From: Microbacterium sp. zg-Y818
GTDB taxonomy: Bacteria; Actinomycetota; Actinomycetes; Actinomycetales; Microbacteriaceae
NCBI RefSeq assembly: GCF_030246905.1
Contig: NZ_CP126741.1
Location: 2,542,001 to 2,606,000 of the forward strand
Direction of reading: 5' to 3'
DNA length: 64,000 nt
Positions 43,499-51,838 of the stretch are shown here, piece after piece. The position numbers and the translations under genes are program-made. A model generated the notes under the pieces. The model had not been told where the DNA came from. It saw only the letters and a list, made by a program, of their open reading frames with translations, and searched no databases. The stretch's first letter is position 1. Every line of letters begins with the position of its first letter.

Positions 43499-45546
43499 CC
43501 CTCCTCCTCGAGCGCGCGCGCTCGCGCCGCCCCGTCACGTGGCTCACCCTCATCGGGGTGCTGCTGCTCCCGGTGATCATCGGCGGGGTGCTCGTCGCCG
43601 CGCTGTACAACCCCACGGAGCGCCTCGACGCCATGAACGTCGCCGTCGTCAACGACGACGAGCCCGTCACGATCGACGACCAGCTGGTGCCGCTGGGCCG
43701 GCAGCTGACAGCAGGCCTCGTCGAAGGCTCCGACGACCTGCCGAGCAACCTCACCTGGACGATCTCCAACGACGAGGATGCCCGTGACGGACTGGCCGAC
43801 GGCGGCTACGACGCCATCGTGACCATTCCGGAGAACTTCTCCGCCGCCGCCACCTCCACCGCTCCCGGCAGCATCCCGGAGCAGGCCACCATCGTCGTGG
43901 AGACCGCCCCCGACAGCCTCGTCGTCGACGAAGCCATCACCGCGCAGGTCACGCAGGCCGCAGCGGGGTTGCTGGGAAGCCAGCTCTCGCAGGTGTACCT
44001 CGAGAACGTCTTCCTCGGATTCACCACGCTCGGCGACCAGCTGGGTACGGCGGCCGACGGTGCCGCGGAGCTCGGCGACGGCGCCCGCACCATCGGCGAC
44101 GGCGTGACGAGCCTCGCCGACGGCGTGCGGGCACTGGGCACCGGCGCCGGCGCGATCGCCGACGGCGCACGGGAGCTGTCCTCGGGCGCGGGAGCGCTCG
44201 CCGGCGGAGCGACCGAGGCCGCCGATGGACTCGACTCGCTCGCCGACGGCGCGACGGCCCTCGCCGACGGTCAGCGGCAGCTCGCGGGCGCGATCGGCGG
44301 GATCGCATCGCAGATCCCCGCGGACATGCCCCAGATGCCGCAGCAGCTCACCGACGCCATCGCCGGCATCGCCGCCAACAGCACCGCGATCAACGAGCAG
44401 CTGACGGCATCGGCGCAGCGACTGGCAGAGCTCGCCGCCTCGTGCGATCCGACCGCCACCCCGGCGCTGTGCACGCAGCTGAACGACGCGGCCCAGCGCG
44501 CGCAGCAGGTGCTGCCCACCGCCGCGACCCTCGTGGGTCAGGCCGGTGCCATCGGGTCGGCCCTCGAGGGCATGGGGCAGATGCCGGCGCTCGGCGCCGG
44601 CCTCACCGAGATCGCCGCACAGGCCAACCAGATCGCCGACGGCGTCGCGGGGCTCGCCGGCGGCGCGCAGCAGGCGGCGGGCGGGGTCCGTGAGCTCGCC
44701 GTCGGCGCCGACGCTCTGGCATCCGGCGCCTCACAGCTCGCGACCGGCGCCGATCAGCTGACCTCCGGGGCTACGGACGCCGCCAACGGCGCCGATGCCC
44801 TGGCCGACGGTGTCGGCGAACTCGCCGGTGGAGCGGACACCCTGTCGGACGGCCTCACCACCGCCACCGAGGCGCTCCCGTCGTACACCGACCAGGAGGC
44901 CGCCGACCTCGCCTCGGTCGTGGCCGACCCGGTGGCCGCCGAAGGGCTGGGCACGAACCTGTTCGGGGCATCCGCCGTTCCCCTCCTCGTGACGATCGCG
45001 CTGTGGTTCGGCGGGCTGGGCTCGTTCGTGGCGCTGCGTGCGGTCTCGGGCCGGGCCCTCACGTCGCGTCGGCCCTCGGCGCTGCTCGCGCTGCGCTCGC
45101 TCGCGCCGGCAGCGGCGATCGGCGCCCTGCAGGGTCTGCTGGTCGCCGGGGTGGTGCAGCTGGCCGCAGCCTACGACGGCGGCACCTGGTCGCTGTTCGC
45201 CCTGCTGTGCATGCTCGCCGGTGTCGCGTTCGCCGCGGTGAACCAGGCGCTGGTGGCCGTGCTCGGCGGCGCCGGCCGCTGGGTGTCCGCGCTGGTCGGC
45301 GTGCTGGCGGTCGCCACCGGCGTCGTGTCGACCGTGCCCGGCGTGCTCGCCTCGATCGCAGGCCTCATGCCCACGACCCCCGCCTACCAGGCCATGCTCG
45401 GCGTGCTCACCGACGCCGGCGGCGTGGGAGCGGGCGCTGCGGGCCTGGTGATCTGGGGAGTCCTGGCCCTCGTCGCCTCGACGCTCGCGGTCACCCGCCG
45501 TCGGTCGACCTCAGCCAAGGCCGTGCTGGGAGCCGCCGCGGCGTAA
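43495..45546 (+). CDS. YhgE/Pip-type membrane protein
   Basis: 683 aa. One membrane helix near residues 17-40, a long extracellular domain with an Ala/Gly-rich helical repeat (GTGAGAIADGARELSSGAG and similar units, about 195-460), then about five C-terminal helices (from 485). This is the YhgE/Pip family, related to phage infection protein and to EsaA of type VII secretion and to ABC-2 exporters. ATG overlaps the MMPL stop, so it is probably a partner of that exporter. Confidence 0.93.
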   Translation: MTLLLERARSRRPVTWLTLIGVLLLPVIIGGVLVAALYNPTERLDAMNVAVVNDDEPVTIDDQLVPLGRQLTAGLVEGSDDLPSNLTWTISNDEDARDGLADGGYDAIVTIPENFSAAATSTAPGSIPEQATIVVETAPDSLVVDEAITAQVTQAAAGLLGSQLSQVYLENVFLGFTTLGDQLGTAADGAAELGDGARTIGDGVTSLADGVRALGTGAGAIADGARELSSGAGALAGGATEAADGLDSLADGATALADGQRQLAGAIGGIASQIPADMPQMPQQLTDAIAGIAANSTAINEQLTASAQRLAELAASCDPTATPALCTQLNDAAQRAQQVLPTAATLVGQAGAIGSALEGMGQMPALGAGLTEIAAQANQIADGVAGLAGGAQQAAGGVRELAVGADALASGASQLATGADQLTSGATDAANGADALADGVGELAGGADTLSDGLTTATEALPSYTDQEAADLASVVADPVAAEGLGTNLFGASAVPLLVTIALWFGGLGSFVALRAVSGRALTSRRPSALLALRSLAPAAAIGALQGLLVAGVVQLAAAYDGGTWSLFALLCMLAGVAFAAVNQALVAVLGGAGRWVSALVGVLAVATGVVSTVPGVLASIAGLMPTTPAYQAMLGVLTDAGGVGAGAAGLVIWGVLALVASTLAVTRRRSTSAKAVLGAAAA

Positions 45547-45577
45547 GGCCCGCGCGCCGTCGCAGCGGTGCGGGCCT
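45546..45577. terminator. Hairpin between convergent YhgE/Pip and ccsB
   Basis: AGGCCCGC (45546-45553) and GCGGGCCT (45570-45577) are perfect 8-bp arms around a 16-base loop, starting at the last base of the YhgE/Pip stop. No T tract is present. Confidence 0.5.
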
Positions 45578-45582
45578 GCGCG

Positions 45583-46632
45583 TCAGTTCAGGCCGCTGTA
45601 GGCGTGCAGGCCCTTGAAGAACTGGTTCACGATCGTGAAGTTGAAGATGACCGTGGCGAAGCCGATGATCGACAGCCACGCCGAGCGCACGCCGCGCCAC
45701 CCGCGCGTGGCCCGGGCGTGGATGTAGCCGGCGTAGAGCACCCAGATCACGAAGGTCCAGACTTCCTTCGTGTCGAAGCCCCAGTAGCGGCCCCACGCGT
45801 CGTTGGCCCAGATGGATCCGGCGATGAGGGTGAAGGTCCAGAAGATGAACCCGATGATCGCGAAGCGGTAGGCGAGCGACTCCAGCGTGTCGGCGTTGGG
45901 AAGCGTGCGCAGCAGGCGCGACCCGCCGCCGGGCGCGGAGACCTCCTGCGGATCGCGGTCGGCGACCCGCAGGAGCTTCGCCTCGCGGTGCGCTTGGAAC
46001 AGCTGCACCACCGACAGCGCGAACGCCAGCGCGAAGAAGGCCGTCGACAGCGACGCGACGAAGACGTGGATGACGAGCCACACGCTCTTGAGGGGGTCCA
46101 TGAGCGGCTGCACCTCGACGTAGTACGCCAGGGTCGCGCCACCCAGCAGCACCACGACGAGCCCGCTGATGAAAGCGCCGAGGAAGCGCAGGTCGTGCCG
46201 GAAGAGCACGCCCAGGTACACCGCGACGATCAGCATGGTGCCGGTCAGGGCGAACTCGTACATGTTGGCCCACGGCACGCGCTCGGCGGCGATCCCGCGC
46301 AGCACATCGGCGACGACGTGGAATACGAAGCCCAGCCACATCAGGGCCGTGCCGATGCGCGCCCACAGGTGCCGGCGGCGCTCGCTGCCGGGGGCGTCGA
46401 CGTCCGGGCCGGATGCCGCGGCCTGCGCGCTGCCCGACGATGCCGCGCCGGCAGCCCCGGCGGTGGCGCCGACGAGGGCCCGCTGGCGGGTGTCCTGCGC
46501 CTTCACGGCCTGGTCCGAGCGACGCGCGAGGTCGACGGCGTAGGCGATGAACGCCAGTGCGTAGATCGCGATGGCGGTCCACACCAGCAGCACGGACACG
46601 TCGTCGAGCGAGAGCGCTTCGGTCACAGGCAT
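45583..46632 (-). CDS. ccsB: Cytochrome c heme-attachment protein CcsB (system II)
   Basis: 349 aa, about seven to eight helices. The tryptophan-rich motif DAWGRYWGFDTKEVWTFVIW corresponds to the WWD-type heme-handling motif (one Trp is Phe here). HVFVASLSTAFFALAFALS and FHVVADVLRGIAAERVPWA are other family blocks. It works with ResB (48077-49801), from which it is parted by four small plus-strand genes. ATG 46632 follows TAGACT by seven bases, so it has its own leaderless promoter rather than being read from resB. Confidence 0.95.
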   Translation of the reverse strand: MPVTEALSLDDVSVLLVWTAIAIYALAFIAYAVDLARRSDQAVKAQDTRQRALVGATAGAAGAASSGSAQAAASGPDVDAPGSERRRHLWARIGTALMWLGFVFHVVADVLRGIAAERVPWANMYEFALTGTMLIVAVYLGVLFRHDLRFLGAFISGLVVVLLGGATLAYYVEVQPLMDPLKSVWLVIHVFVASLSTAFFALAFALSVVQLFQAHREAKLLRVADRDPQEVSAPGGGSRLLRTLPNADTLESLAYRFAIIGFIFWTFTLIAGSIWANDAWGRYWGFDTKEVWTFVIWVLYAGYIHARATRGWRGVRSAWLSIIGFATVIFNFTIVNQFFKGLHAYSGLN

Positions 46633-46794
46633 GGAATCCAGTCTACGTTGGCGCATCCCGCACCTCGGCGGGACGGCGGGGGCGGCCGACGCCGGTCACT
46701 CCCGCTTCCCACGTGCTTGCCCCGACCGGGGCGCAGGTCGCAGACTGGCCGTGCGGTGTCGCTCCGACGTGGCGGGCGACGGAAGGAGGTCCCG

Positions 46795-47109
46795 GTGGGA
46801 CGACTGACGTTCGGTGAGGGGATCCGGGTGGACTTCGAAGACCGCGCCCTCGCCCACCTGTACCGGGCCATGCGGGGAAAGCTCCACAAGGGCGAGGCGT
46901 TCCACCTCTCCTGGAAGGATGACATCTCCATCGGCGACGGCCGTATGACCGTGTGGGTCCATCCCGACACATCCATCGTCTGCAAACTGGGTCGTCCGGT
47001 GGGCGAGCTGAATCCGGCGTGGCTGGCGGCGTTGTCGGTCGCGGCTAACAGCGTCGAGGGCCTGCATCTGGTCCCCGAGCCCCCCGCGTCGGGGCCGGAG
47101 AGACGCTGA
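46795..47109 (+). CDS. DUF7882-like small protein, copy 1
   Basis: 104 aa. MGRLTFGEGIRVDFEDRALAH, given here as its blocks RLTFGEG and DFEDRALAHL, then SWKDDISIGDG, TVWVHPD and a C-terminal ANSVEGLHLVPEP. It is a paralog of the next gene. This family is common in Microbacteriaceae, usually annotated as hypothetical and sometimes wrongly as DNA ligase. GTG 46795 has a near-perfect GGAAGGAGGT. It is first of a group of small genes inserted between resB and ccsB. Confidence 0.82.
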   Translation: MGRLTFGEGIRVDFEDRALAHLYRAMRGKLHKGEAFHLSWKDDISIGDGRMTVWVHPDTSIVCKLGRPVGELNPAWLAALSVAANSVEGLHLVPEPPASGPERR

Positions 47110-47118
47110 GGAGGAGTC

Positions 47119-47448
47119 ATGGGCAAGTTCATGTACGAGAACCTCGTCAAAGCCGATTTCGAGGATCGGCTGCTGGCGCACCTGCAAGTGGTGATCGGCG
47201 CGAAACAGCGGCGGGGAGAGTCCTTCTCGTTCACCTGGAAGGACGACATCAGCGTGGGAGACGGCACCACGTCGGTGTGGATCCATCCGCGGTGCACCCT
47301 GGCGTACAAGTTCTACGGTGGCCGCAAGCCGATCATCAACCGGGCGTGGGTCGAGCAGATGATGTTGACGGCCAACTCCACGCGGGGGCTCTACATCCTG
47401 TCCGAGCCGACCGAAACCAGCCGGGTCACGGAAGAGGTCGTCGTATGA
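47119..47448 (+). CDS. DUF7882-like small protein, copy 2
   Basis: 109 aa. It shares with copy 1 the blocks ADFEDRLLAHLQ, FTWKDDISVGDG, SVWIHPR, NRAWVEQ and TANSTRGLYILSEP. By eye about 40 percent of positions are identical, suggesting an old tandem duplication. ATG 47119 has GAGGAG upstream, 9 bp after the previous stop. The function is unknown. Confidence 0.83.
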   Translation: MGKFMYENLVKADFEDRLLAHLQVVIGAKQRRGESFSFTWKDDISVGDGTTSVWIHPRCTLAYKFYGGRKPIINRAWVEQMMLTANSTRGLYILSEPTETSRVTEEVVV

Positions 47449-47657
47449 AGCGGATCGACATCCGATACGGCGGACACTCGTTCAGCGTCGGCGGCCGGGA
47501 ACTCGCCGACCTGCAGAAGGAGATCGAGACCGGCCTTCATACCGGCGGGAGCGTGTGGCTCCGGGTCAACGAGGGCGAGGGCATCCGACGGGACGCCTAC
47601 CTGCTCATCACGCCCGGCACGTCGATTTCGCTGATCCCGCTGGAAGGCGAGCAGTAG
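47445..47657 (+). CDS. Small hypothetical protein of the DUF7882 group
   Basis: 70 aa; a compact alternating beta pattern (IDIRYGGHSFSVGGRELAD, SVWLRVNEGEG, DAYLLITPGTSISLIPL). ATG 47445 overlaps the stop of the preceding gene (ATGA), so it is translated with it. No family recognised. The tight coupling suggests it works with the DUF7882-like pair. Confidence 0.72.
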   Translation: MKRIDIRYGGHSFSVGGRELADLQKEIETGLHTGGSVWLRVNEGEGIRRDAYLLITPGTSISLIPLEGEQ

Positions 47658-47716
47658 CCGGTTCCGCCCGAAGCGACGGAACGCACACCGGTCGGCACCG
47701 TCTGCGCAACCCCTGT

Positions 47717-47744
47717 ACGAGGTGTGCGGACCTCGTCGTAGCCT
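47717..47744 (+). promoter_or_regulatory. Dyad and -10 box before the 47751 gene
   Basis: ACGAGGT-GTGCGG-ACCTCGT (47717-47736), perfect 7-bp arms, is followed by TAGCCT (47739-47744) and six bases to ATG 47751. The dyad lies over the -35 region and looks like an operator. The promoter appears leaderless. Confidence 0.5.
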
Positions 47745-47750
47745 CTCGGC

Positions 47751-48089
47751 ATGAAGCGCCTCACTTTTGCCGACAAGAGCCTGCTCACCGGCGACGCCAT
47801 GGCGGATGCCGTGCTCGAGTACGCGGCTCTGCTCGCCAATGCCGGCGACGCGAGGCCGGTCGAGTTGAGCGCGTACGGCGCGTCCGGCGAGAAGGTCACG
47901 GCCACACTCCTCTTGGGTGCCGGGGCGCCGGTCATGGTGGAGACCACGGGCACCGACTTTCCCGAGCCGGACAACGGCCTCGCCCTGGACATGATCCTCG
48001 GAGAGATCCGGCTGCGGCTGGATCCCCCCAGCGCACGGATGGTCGACGGCCCACCGGCGGGCGACGAGGACGACGCCTATACCGGCTGA
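47751..48089 (+). CDS. Small acidic hypothetical protein
   Basis: 112 aa. KRLTFADKSLLTGDAMADAV opens it, and a beta-rich middle (GEKVTATLLLGAGAPVMVE) and acidic tail follow. No family recognised. It has its own -10 box and a dyad upstream rather than being coupled to the three genes before it. Its last 13 bases overlap the end of resB on the other strand. Confidence 0.68.
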   Translation: MKRLTFADKSLLTGDAMADAVLEYAALLANAGDARPVELSAYGASGEKVTATLLLGAGAPVMVETTGTDFPEPDNGLALDMILGEIRLRLDPPSARMVDGPPAGDEDDAYTG

Positions 48090-49801
48090 TGGTCCCGACG
48101 CAGACGCGCGTCGAGGGCGTCTGCGTGACGCCGGGCGACGTCGTCGACAGCCGCGCTCAGCGTCGGGTCCTCACCCCGGGCGAGGCCGGCGTACTCCAGG
48201 CGCACCGTGCTGCCGTCAGGCACCGCCTTCACCCACATGCGACGCCGCGGAACGAACAGCGCGACCATGAGGCCCAGCGTCGCAAGGACGGCGAAGAACA
48301 GCACCCACGGGGCACCCACGTCGCGGTGGATCGACAGCGACGCGAACCGCGGCACCGACTCGGCGTAGCCCGTGACGCCCTCGGGTGAGGCGTTCTCGAA
48401 CGTGATGGTGCCCCACCCGTTCGGGAGGTCCGCCGTCTCGCCCGGGGCCAGCTCGATCGAGTCGACGTCGACGGCGCGCCCGGTCAGCTGCTCCATCCCC
48501 TCCGGGTCGAGGGTGTACACCGAGCGGGGCGTGCCGTCATCGATGCCGAGGTCACCTGCGTAGACGTCCAGAGTGAGCACCGGGTTGATGAGGTCGGGAT
48601 ACACCGAGGTCAGTGCTCCGGTGCCCAGGGCCGCCGCGGTCGGATAGAAGAACCCGACCATGCCCAGCTGCTCGGGCATGCCGTCGGGCACCTTGACGAC
48701 ACCGAGCGAGGTCATCGCGGCATCCTGCGGCAGGAACGGCACGGATTCGCTGTAGACGACAGCGCCCTCGGCGTCGCGCACCGTCAGAACGGGGGCGTAG
48801 CCGTTGCCCATGAGATAGATGCGGTCGCCCTCGATGTCGATGGGGTGGTTCACCCGCACCTCGGCGGGCTTCTCTTCCTCGCCAGGCACCTTCGTCGTCA
48901 GCACGGCCGCGAAATCGCCCGCCTGGCCGGCTCCCTGCTCACCGGCGGGGATGTAGCTGACCTGGAACTCCTCCAGGGTCATCGAGTACGGCGGCAGAGC
49001 CTCGGTGTCGACGAAGCGTCCCGGGTTGAAGGACGAGTAGTCGGCGAGGGTGTTGACGAAGCTCTGGCCACCTTCGACCAGCACGTCCTGTCCGGTGTAG
49101 GTGAAGCCGCCGCCCACACCCACCGAGATGAGCACGCCGACCAGCGACGCGTGGAAGACGAGGTTGCCCGTCTCGCGCAGGTAGCCGCGCTCGGCCGACA
49201 CCGAGGAGACACCCCTGCTGTCGTACCGCTCGACGCGATAGCCGGCCTTGCGCAGCTGCTCCCCGGCCAGGTCGATCGCCTCGGCTGCGGTGGCTGCGGC
49301 ATCCGACCCTTCTGGCACCTGCACGACCGCCTCGGTGTGGTCGTCGAGGCGGGACAGCCGCGCGGGCGTCCGAGGCGGCCGCGCGCGCAGCGCCTTCCAG
49401 TGGTGCTTGGTGCGCGGGATGACGCACCCGATCAGCGAGATGAACAGCAGGATGTAGATCGACGAGAACCACGGCGACGAGTACACGTCGAACAGGCTCA
49501 GCCCGTCGAGCACCGGGTAGAGGTCGGGGTTGTCGGACTCGAACTGCGCCACGCCGTTCGGGTCGGCGCTGCGCTGCGGGACGATCGATCCGGGGATCGC
49601 GGCGATCGCCAGCAGCAGCAGCAGCACGACGGCCGTGCGCATGCTCGTCAGCTGCCGCCAGCCCCACCGCGCCCAGCCGACGACGCCGAGGGCAGGCTGC
49701 TGGATGCCGCGGGGAGCGTCGCCGTCGGCATGGTCGCCGGGGCGCAGCGGTCCGTCCACCTCGTCGACGAGGGTGCCGTCGTCAGAGCGGGAGCTGGACA
49801 C
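48077..49801 (-). CDS. resB: Cytochrome c biogenesis protein ResB (Ccs1)
   Basis: 574 aa. Three N-terminal helices (TSMRTAVVLLLLLAIAAIPG, then VYSSPWFSSIYILLFISLIG), a large extracellular domain, and a fourth helix near residue 500. These features and the length are those of ResB, which with CcsB carries heme across the membrane and attaches it to apocytochrome c. Its start overlaps ccdA by 20 bp. The order tlpA-ccdA-resB is the usual actinobacterial one. Confidence 0.95.
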   Translation of the reverse strand: MSSSRSDDGTLVDEVDGPLRPGDHADGDAPRGIQQPALGVVGWARWGWRQLTSMRTAVVLLLLLAIAAIPGSIVPQRSADPNGVAQFESDNPDLYPVLDGLSLFDVYSSPWFSSIYILLFISLIGCVIPRTKHHWKALRARPPRTPARLSRLDDHTEAVVQVPEGSDAAATAAEAIDLAGEQLRKAGYRVERYDSRGVSSVSAERGYLRETGNLVFHASLVGVLISVGVGGGFTYTGQDVLVEGGQSFVNTLADYSSFNPGRFVDTEALPPYSMTLEEFQVSYIPAGEQGAGQAGDFAAVLTTKVPGEEEKPAEVRVNHPIDIEGDRIYLMGNGYAPVLTVRDAEGAVVYSESVPFLPQDAAMTSLGVVKVPDGMPEQLGMVGFFYPTAAALGTGALTSVYPDLINPVLTLDVYAGDLGIDDGTPRSVYTLDPEGMEQLTGRAVDVDSIELAPGETADLPNGWGTITFENASPEGVTGYAESVPRFASLSIHRDVGAPWVLFFAVLATLGLMVALFVPRRRMWVKAVPDGSTVRLEYAGLARGEDPTLSAAVDDVARRHADALDARLRRDHQPV

Positions 49802-50531
49802 TGCCGATCACCGCCCCGAGCCGTGACATGAGGTCCGTCCAGACGCCGGTGACCATGAGCAGTCCGAGTGCGATGAGAAGCACTCCTCCCGTGATGTTGA
49901 TCGCGCGGATGTAGCGCTTGACGAACGCGACCGAACGGGTGGCCCACCCGAAGCCGATCGCCAGCAGGATGAACGGCACGCCGAGGCCCAGTGAATAGGC
50001 AACGCCCAGGATGCCGGCGCGCACCGGGTCGCCCTGGTTGATCGAAATGGCGAGGATCGCCGTCATCGTCGGACCGATGCAGGGAGCCCAGCCGATGCCC
50101 ATCGCCACGCCGAGGAGCGGCGCGCCCACAAGGCCGAGGTTCTCCCGCATGCGGGGCCGGAAGGTGCGCTGCGCGACGCCGAAGACCCCGATGAAGACGA
50201 GACCGAGCAGGATCACCACGACCCCCAGCACCCGGGTGATCGGGTCCTGGTAGCGGATGAAGAGCTGCCCGAGCGATCCCCCGAGCACGAAGATCGCGAC
50301 GAACACCGCGGTGAAACCGGCGATGAACAGCAGCACGCCGGCCAGCAGCCGTGACCGGGTCTTGGTGCGCGTGCCGCCGGTGCGGGCGGGGGCCGCGCCA
50401 CCCAGGAAGCCCAGGTACCCCGGCACCAGCGGCAGCACGCAGGGCGAGAGGAACGACACCAGTCCAGCGAGCATCGCGATCGGGATCGCCAGCCACAAAG
50501 CGCCGTCGAAGACGATCCCGAGAGGGCTCAC
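49782..50531 (-). CDS. ccdA: Thiol-disulfide transmembrane protein CcdA
   Basis: 249 aa, six helices. The two redox cysteines are in FLSPCVLPLVPGYLGFL and GWAPCIGPT, the CcdA/DsbD-core pattern. It passes reducing power to the exported TlpA to keep apocytochrome cysteines reduced. The GTG start at 50531 overlaps the TlpA stop (GTGA). Confidence 0.96.
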   Translation of the reverse strand: MSPLGIVFDGALWLAIPIAMLAGLVSFLSPCVLPLVPGYLGFLGGAAPARTGGTRTKTRSRLLAGVLLFIAGFTAVFVAIFVLGGSLGQLFIRYQDPITRVLGVVVILLGLVFIGVFGVAQRTFRPRMRENLGLVGAPLLGVAMGIGWAPCIGPTMTAILAISINQGDPVRAGILGVAYSLGLGVPFILLAIGFGWATRSVAFVKRYIRAINITGGVLLIALGLLMVTGVWTDLMSRLGAVIGSVQLPL

Positions 50532-51157
50532 GGGGTCTCCGCGAGCGTGTCGCGCACGAGGGTCTCAAGGATCGAGGCATCCGGCAGCTGGCCGATCACA
50601 CGGGCGGCGAGGCGCCCTTCGGCGTCGAGCACGAGCGTGGTCGGCACCGCCTGCAGCGAGGTGACCTCGGCGAAGGCGAGCTTCAGGTCGGGGTCACGGT
50701 GAGCGAGCATCGACGGGTAGGTGATGCCGTAGGTGCGGTCGAACGATGCCGCGGTGGCGGCCTCGTCGTAGATGTTGACGCCGAGGAAGGAGACGTCGGC
50801 ATCGGCGAACTCCTCGTTCGCCTGCTGCAGGTACGGCGCCTCCGCGCGGCAGGGCCCGCACCCGGCGTACCAGAAGTTCACGACCACGACGTCACCGAGC
50901 ACGTCCTCACTGGTGATGGTGCTGCCGTCGACGCCGGTGCCCGAGAAGACGATCGGGTCCTCGCGGTCGGCGGGCGCGATCTCGGTCGCGGCGAAATCAC
51001 GCGAGACGAAGCCGGCCGTGTCGCCCTCGCGGTAGGCGTCGACGAGGTCGTCGTTGCCGCCGGTGCACCCCGCGATGCCCGCAGTCAGTGCCACGGCGGC
51101 CGCAGCGGCCAGCAGACGGCGCGTGCGGCGCGGCCGGGAGGAATCACGAAGGGCCAT
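50528..51157 (-). CDS. TlpA/ResA-like thioredoxin lipoprotein
   Basis: 209 aa. The lipobox AGIAGC lies after the signal peptide (about residue 31). The active site is WYAGCGPC (about 100-107), and VNIYDEAATAASF and VPTTLVLDAEG are thioredoxin-fold marks. It reduces cysteines of apocytochrome c. ATG 51157 overlaps the stop of the phosphatase gene by one base, and its end overlaps ccdA. Confidence 0.94.
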   Translation of the reverse strand: MALRDSSRPRRTRRLLAAAAAVALTAGIAGCTGGNDDLVDAYREGDTAGFVSRDFAATEIAPADREDPIVFSGTGVDGSTITSEDVLGDVVVVNFWYAGCGPCRAEAPYLQQANEEFADADVSFLGVNIYDEAATAASFDRTYGITYPSMLAHRDPDLKLAFAEVTSLQAVPTTLVLDAEGRLAARVIGQLPDASILETLVRDTLAETP

Positions 51158-51789
51158 CACACTGCTCCCACATCCACGGCACCGGACAGACTCGCCGGCT
51201 CCACATAGGCGACCTCCGACCACGTGCCGTCATCGCCGAGCTCGACGCTCGTGATGCTCGACAGCGCACATCGACGCTGCGTGGGGTTGTGGCGCAGCGG
51301 CGTTCCGGTGATCGCGAGGTGGGTGATCCAGATCGGCAGCTGGTGCGACACGATCACGGCGTCGCCCGATTCGGTCTCGTCCCAGGCATCGCGCATCGCG
51401 GCATCCATGCGCGCGACGACCTGCGCATACGGCTCGCCCCAGCTCGGCAGGTCGGGGTTGCGCAGATGCAGCCAGTTGGCGGGGTTGGCCATGGCGCGCT
51501 TCATGCGCCGGCCCTCGAAGACGTTGGTCGGCTCGATCACCCGCTCGTCGATGCGCGGGTCGATTTCGAAGAACTCCGCGAACGGCTCGGCCGATTCACG
51601 CGCACGCTGCAGGGGAGAACACACGAGATGGCCCACGGGGCGCTGCTGAGCCTGCACGTACTCGGCTGCCTGACGGGCCATGCGCCGCCCGTCAGAGCTC
51701 AGTCCGAAGCCCGGAAGCCGACCATAGAGCACACGCCCGGGGTTGAAAACCTCTCCGTGGCGCACGAGATGAAGGCGGTCGGCAGGCAC
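51157..51789 (-). CDS. Histidine phosphatase (phosphoglycerate mutase-like)
   Basis: 210 aa. The catalytic LHLVRHGEVFNP is at the start, SPLQRARESAEP and DAVIVSHQLPIW supply the other catalytic residues. It is typically found first in the actinobacterial ccs operon. The substrate is unknown. GTG 51789 follows TAGACT by six bases. It is joined to the tlpA-like gene by a one-base overlap. Confidence 0.93.
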   Translation of the reverse strand: MPADRLHLVRHGEVFNPGRVLYGRLPGFGLSSDGRRMARQAAEYVQAQQRPVGHLVCSPLQRARESAEPFAEFFEIDPRIDERVIEPTNVFEGRRMKRAMANPANWLHLRNPDLPSWGEPYAQVVARMDAAMRDAWDETESGDAVIVSHQLPIWITHLAITGTPLRHNPTQRRCALSSITSVELGDDGTWSEVAYVEPASLSGAVDVGAV

Positions 51790-51838
51790 CCGCCAAGTCT
51801 ACGTCGACGCGGACTGTGCACGCGCTGGACGTCGGCCG

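Noticed and set aside
46795..47448. DNA ligase domain
   Set aside because: Such small proteins are sometimes labelled that way, but there is no KxDG nucleotidyl-transfer motif and they are only about 105 aa.
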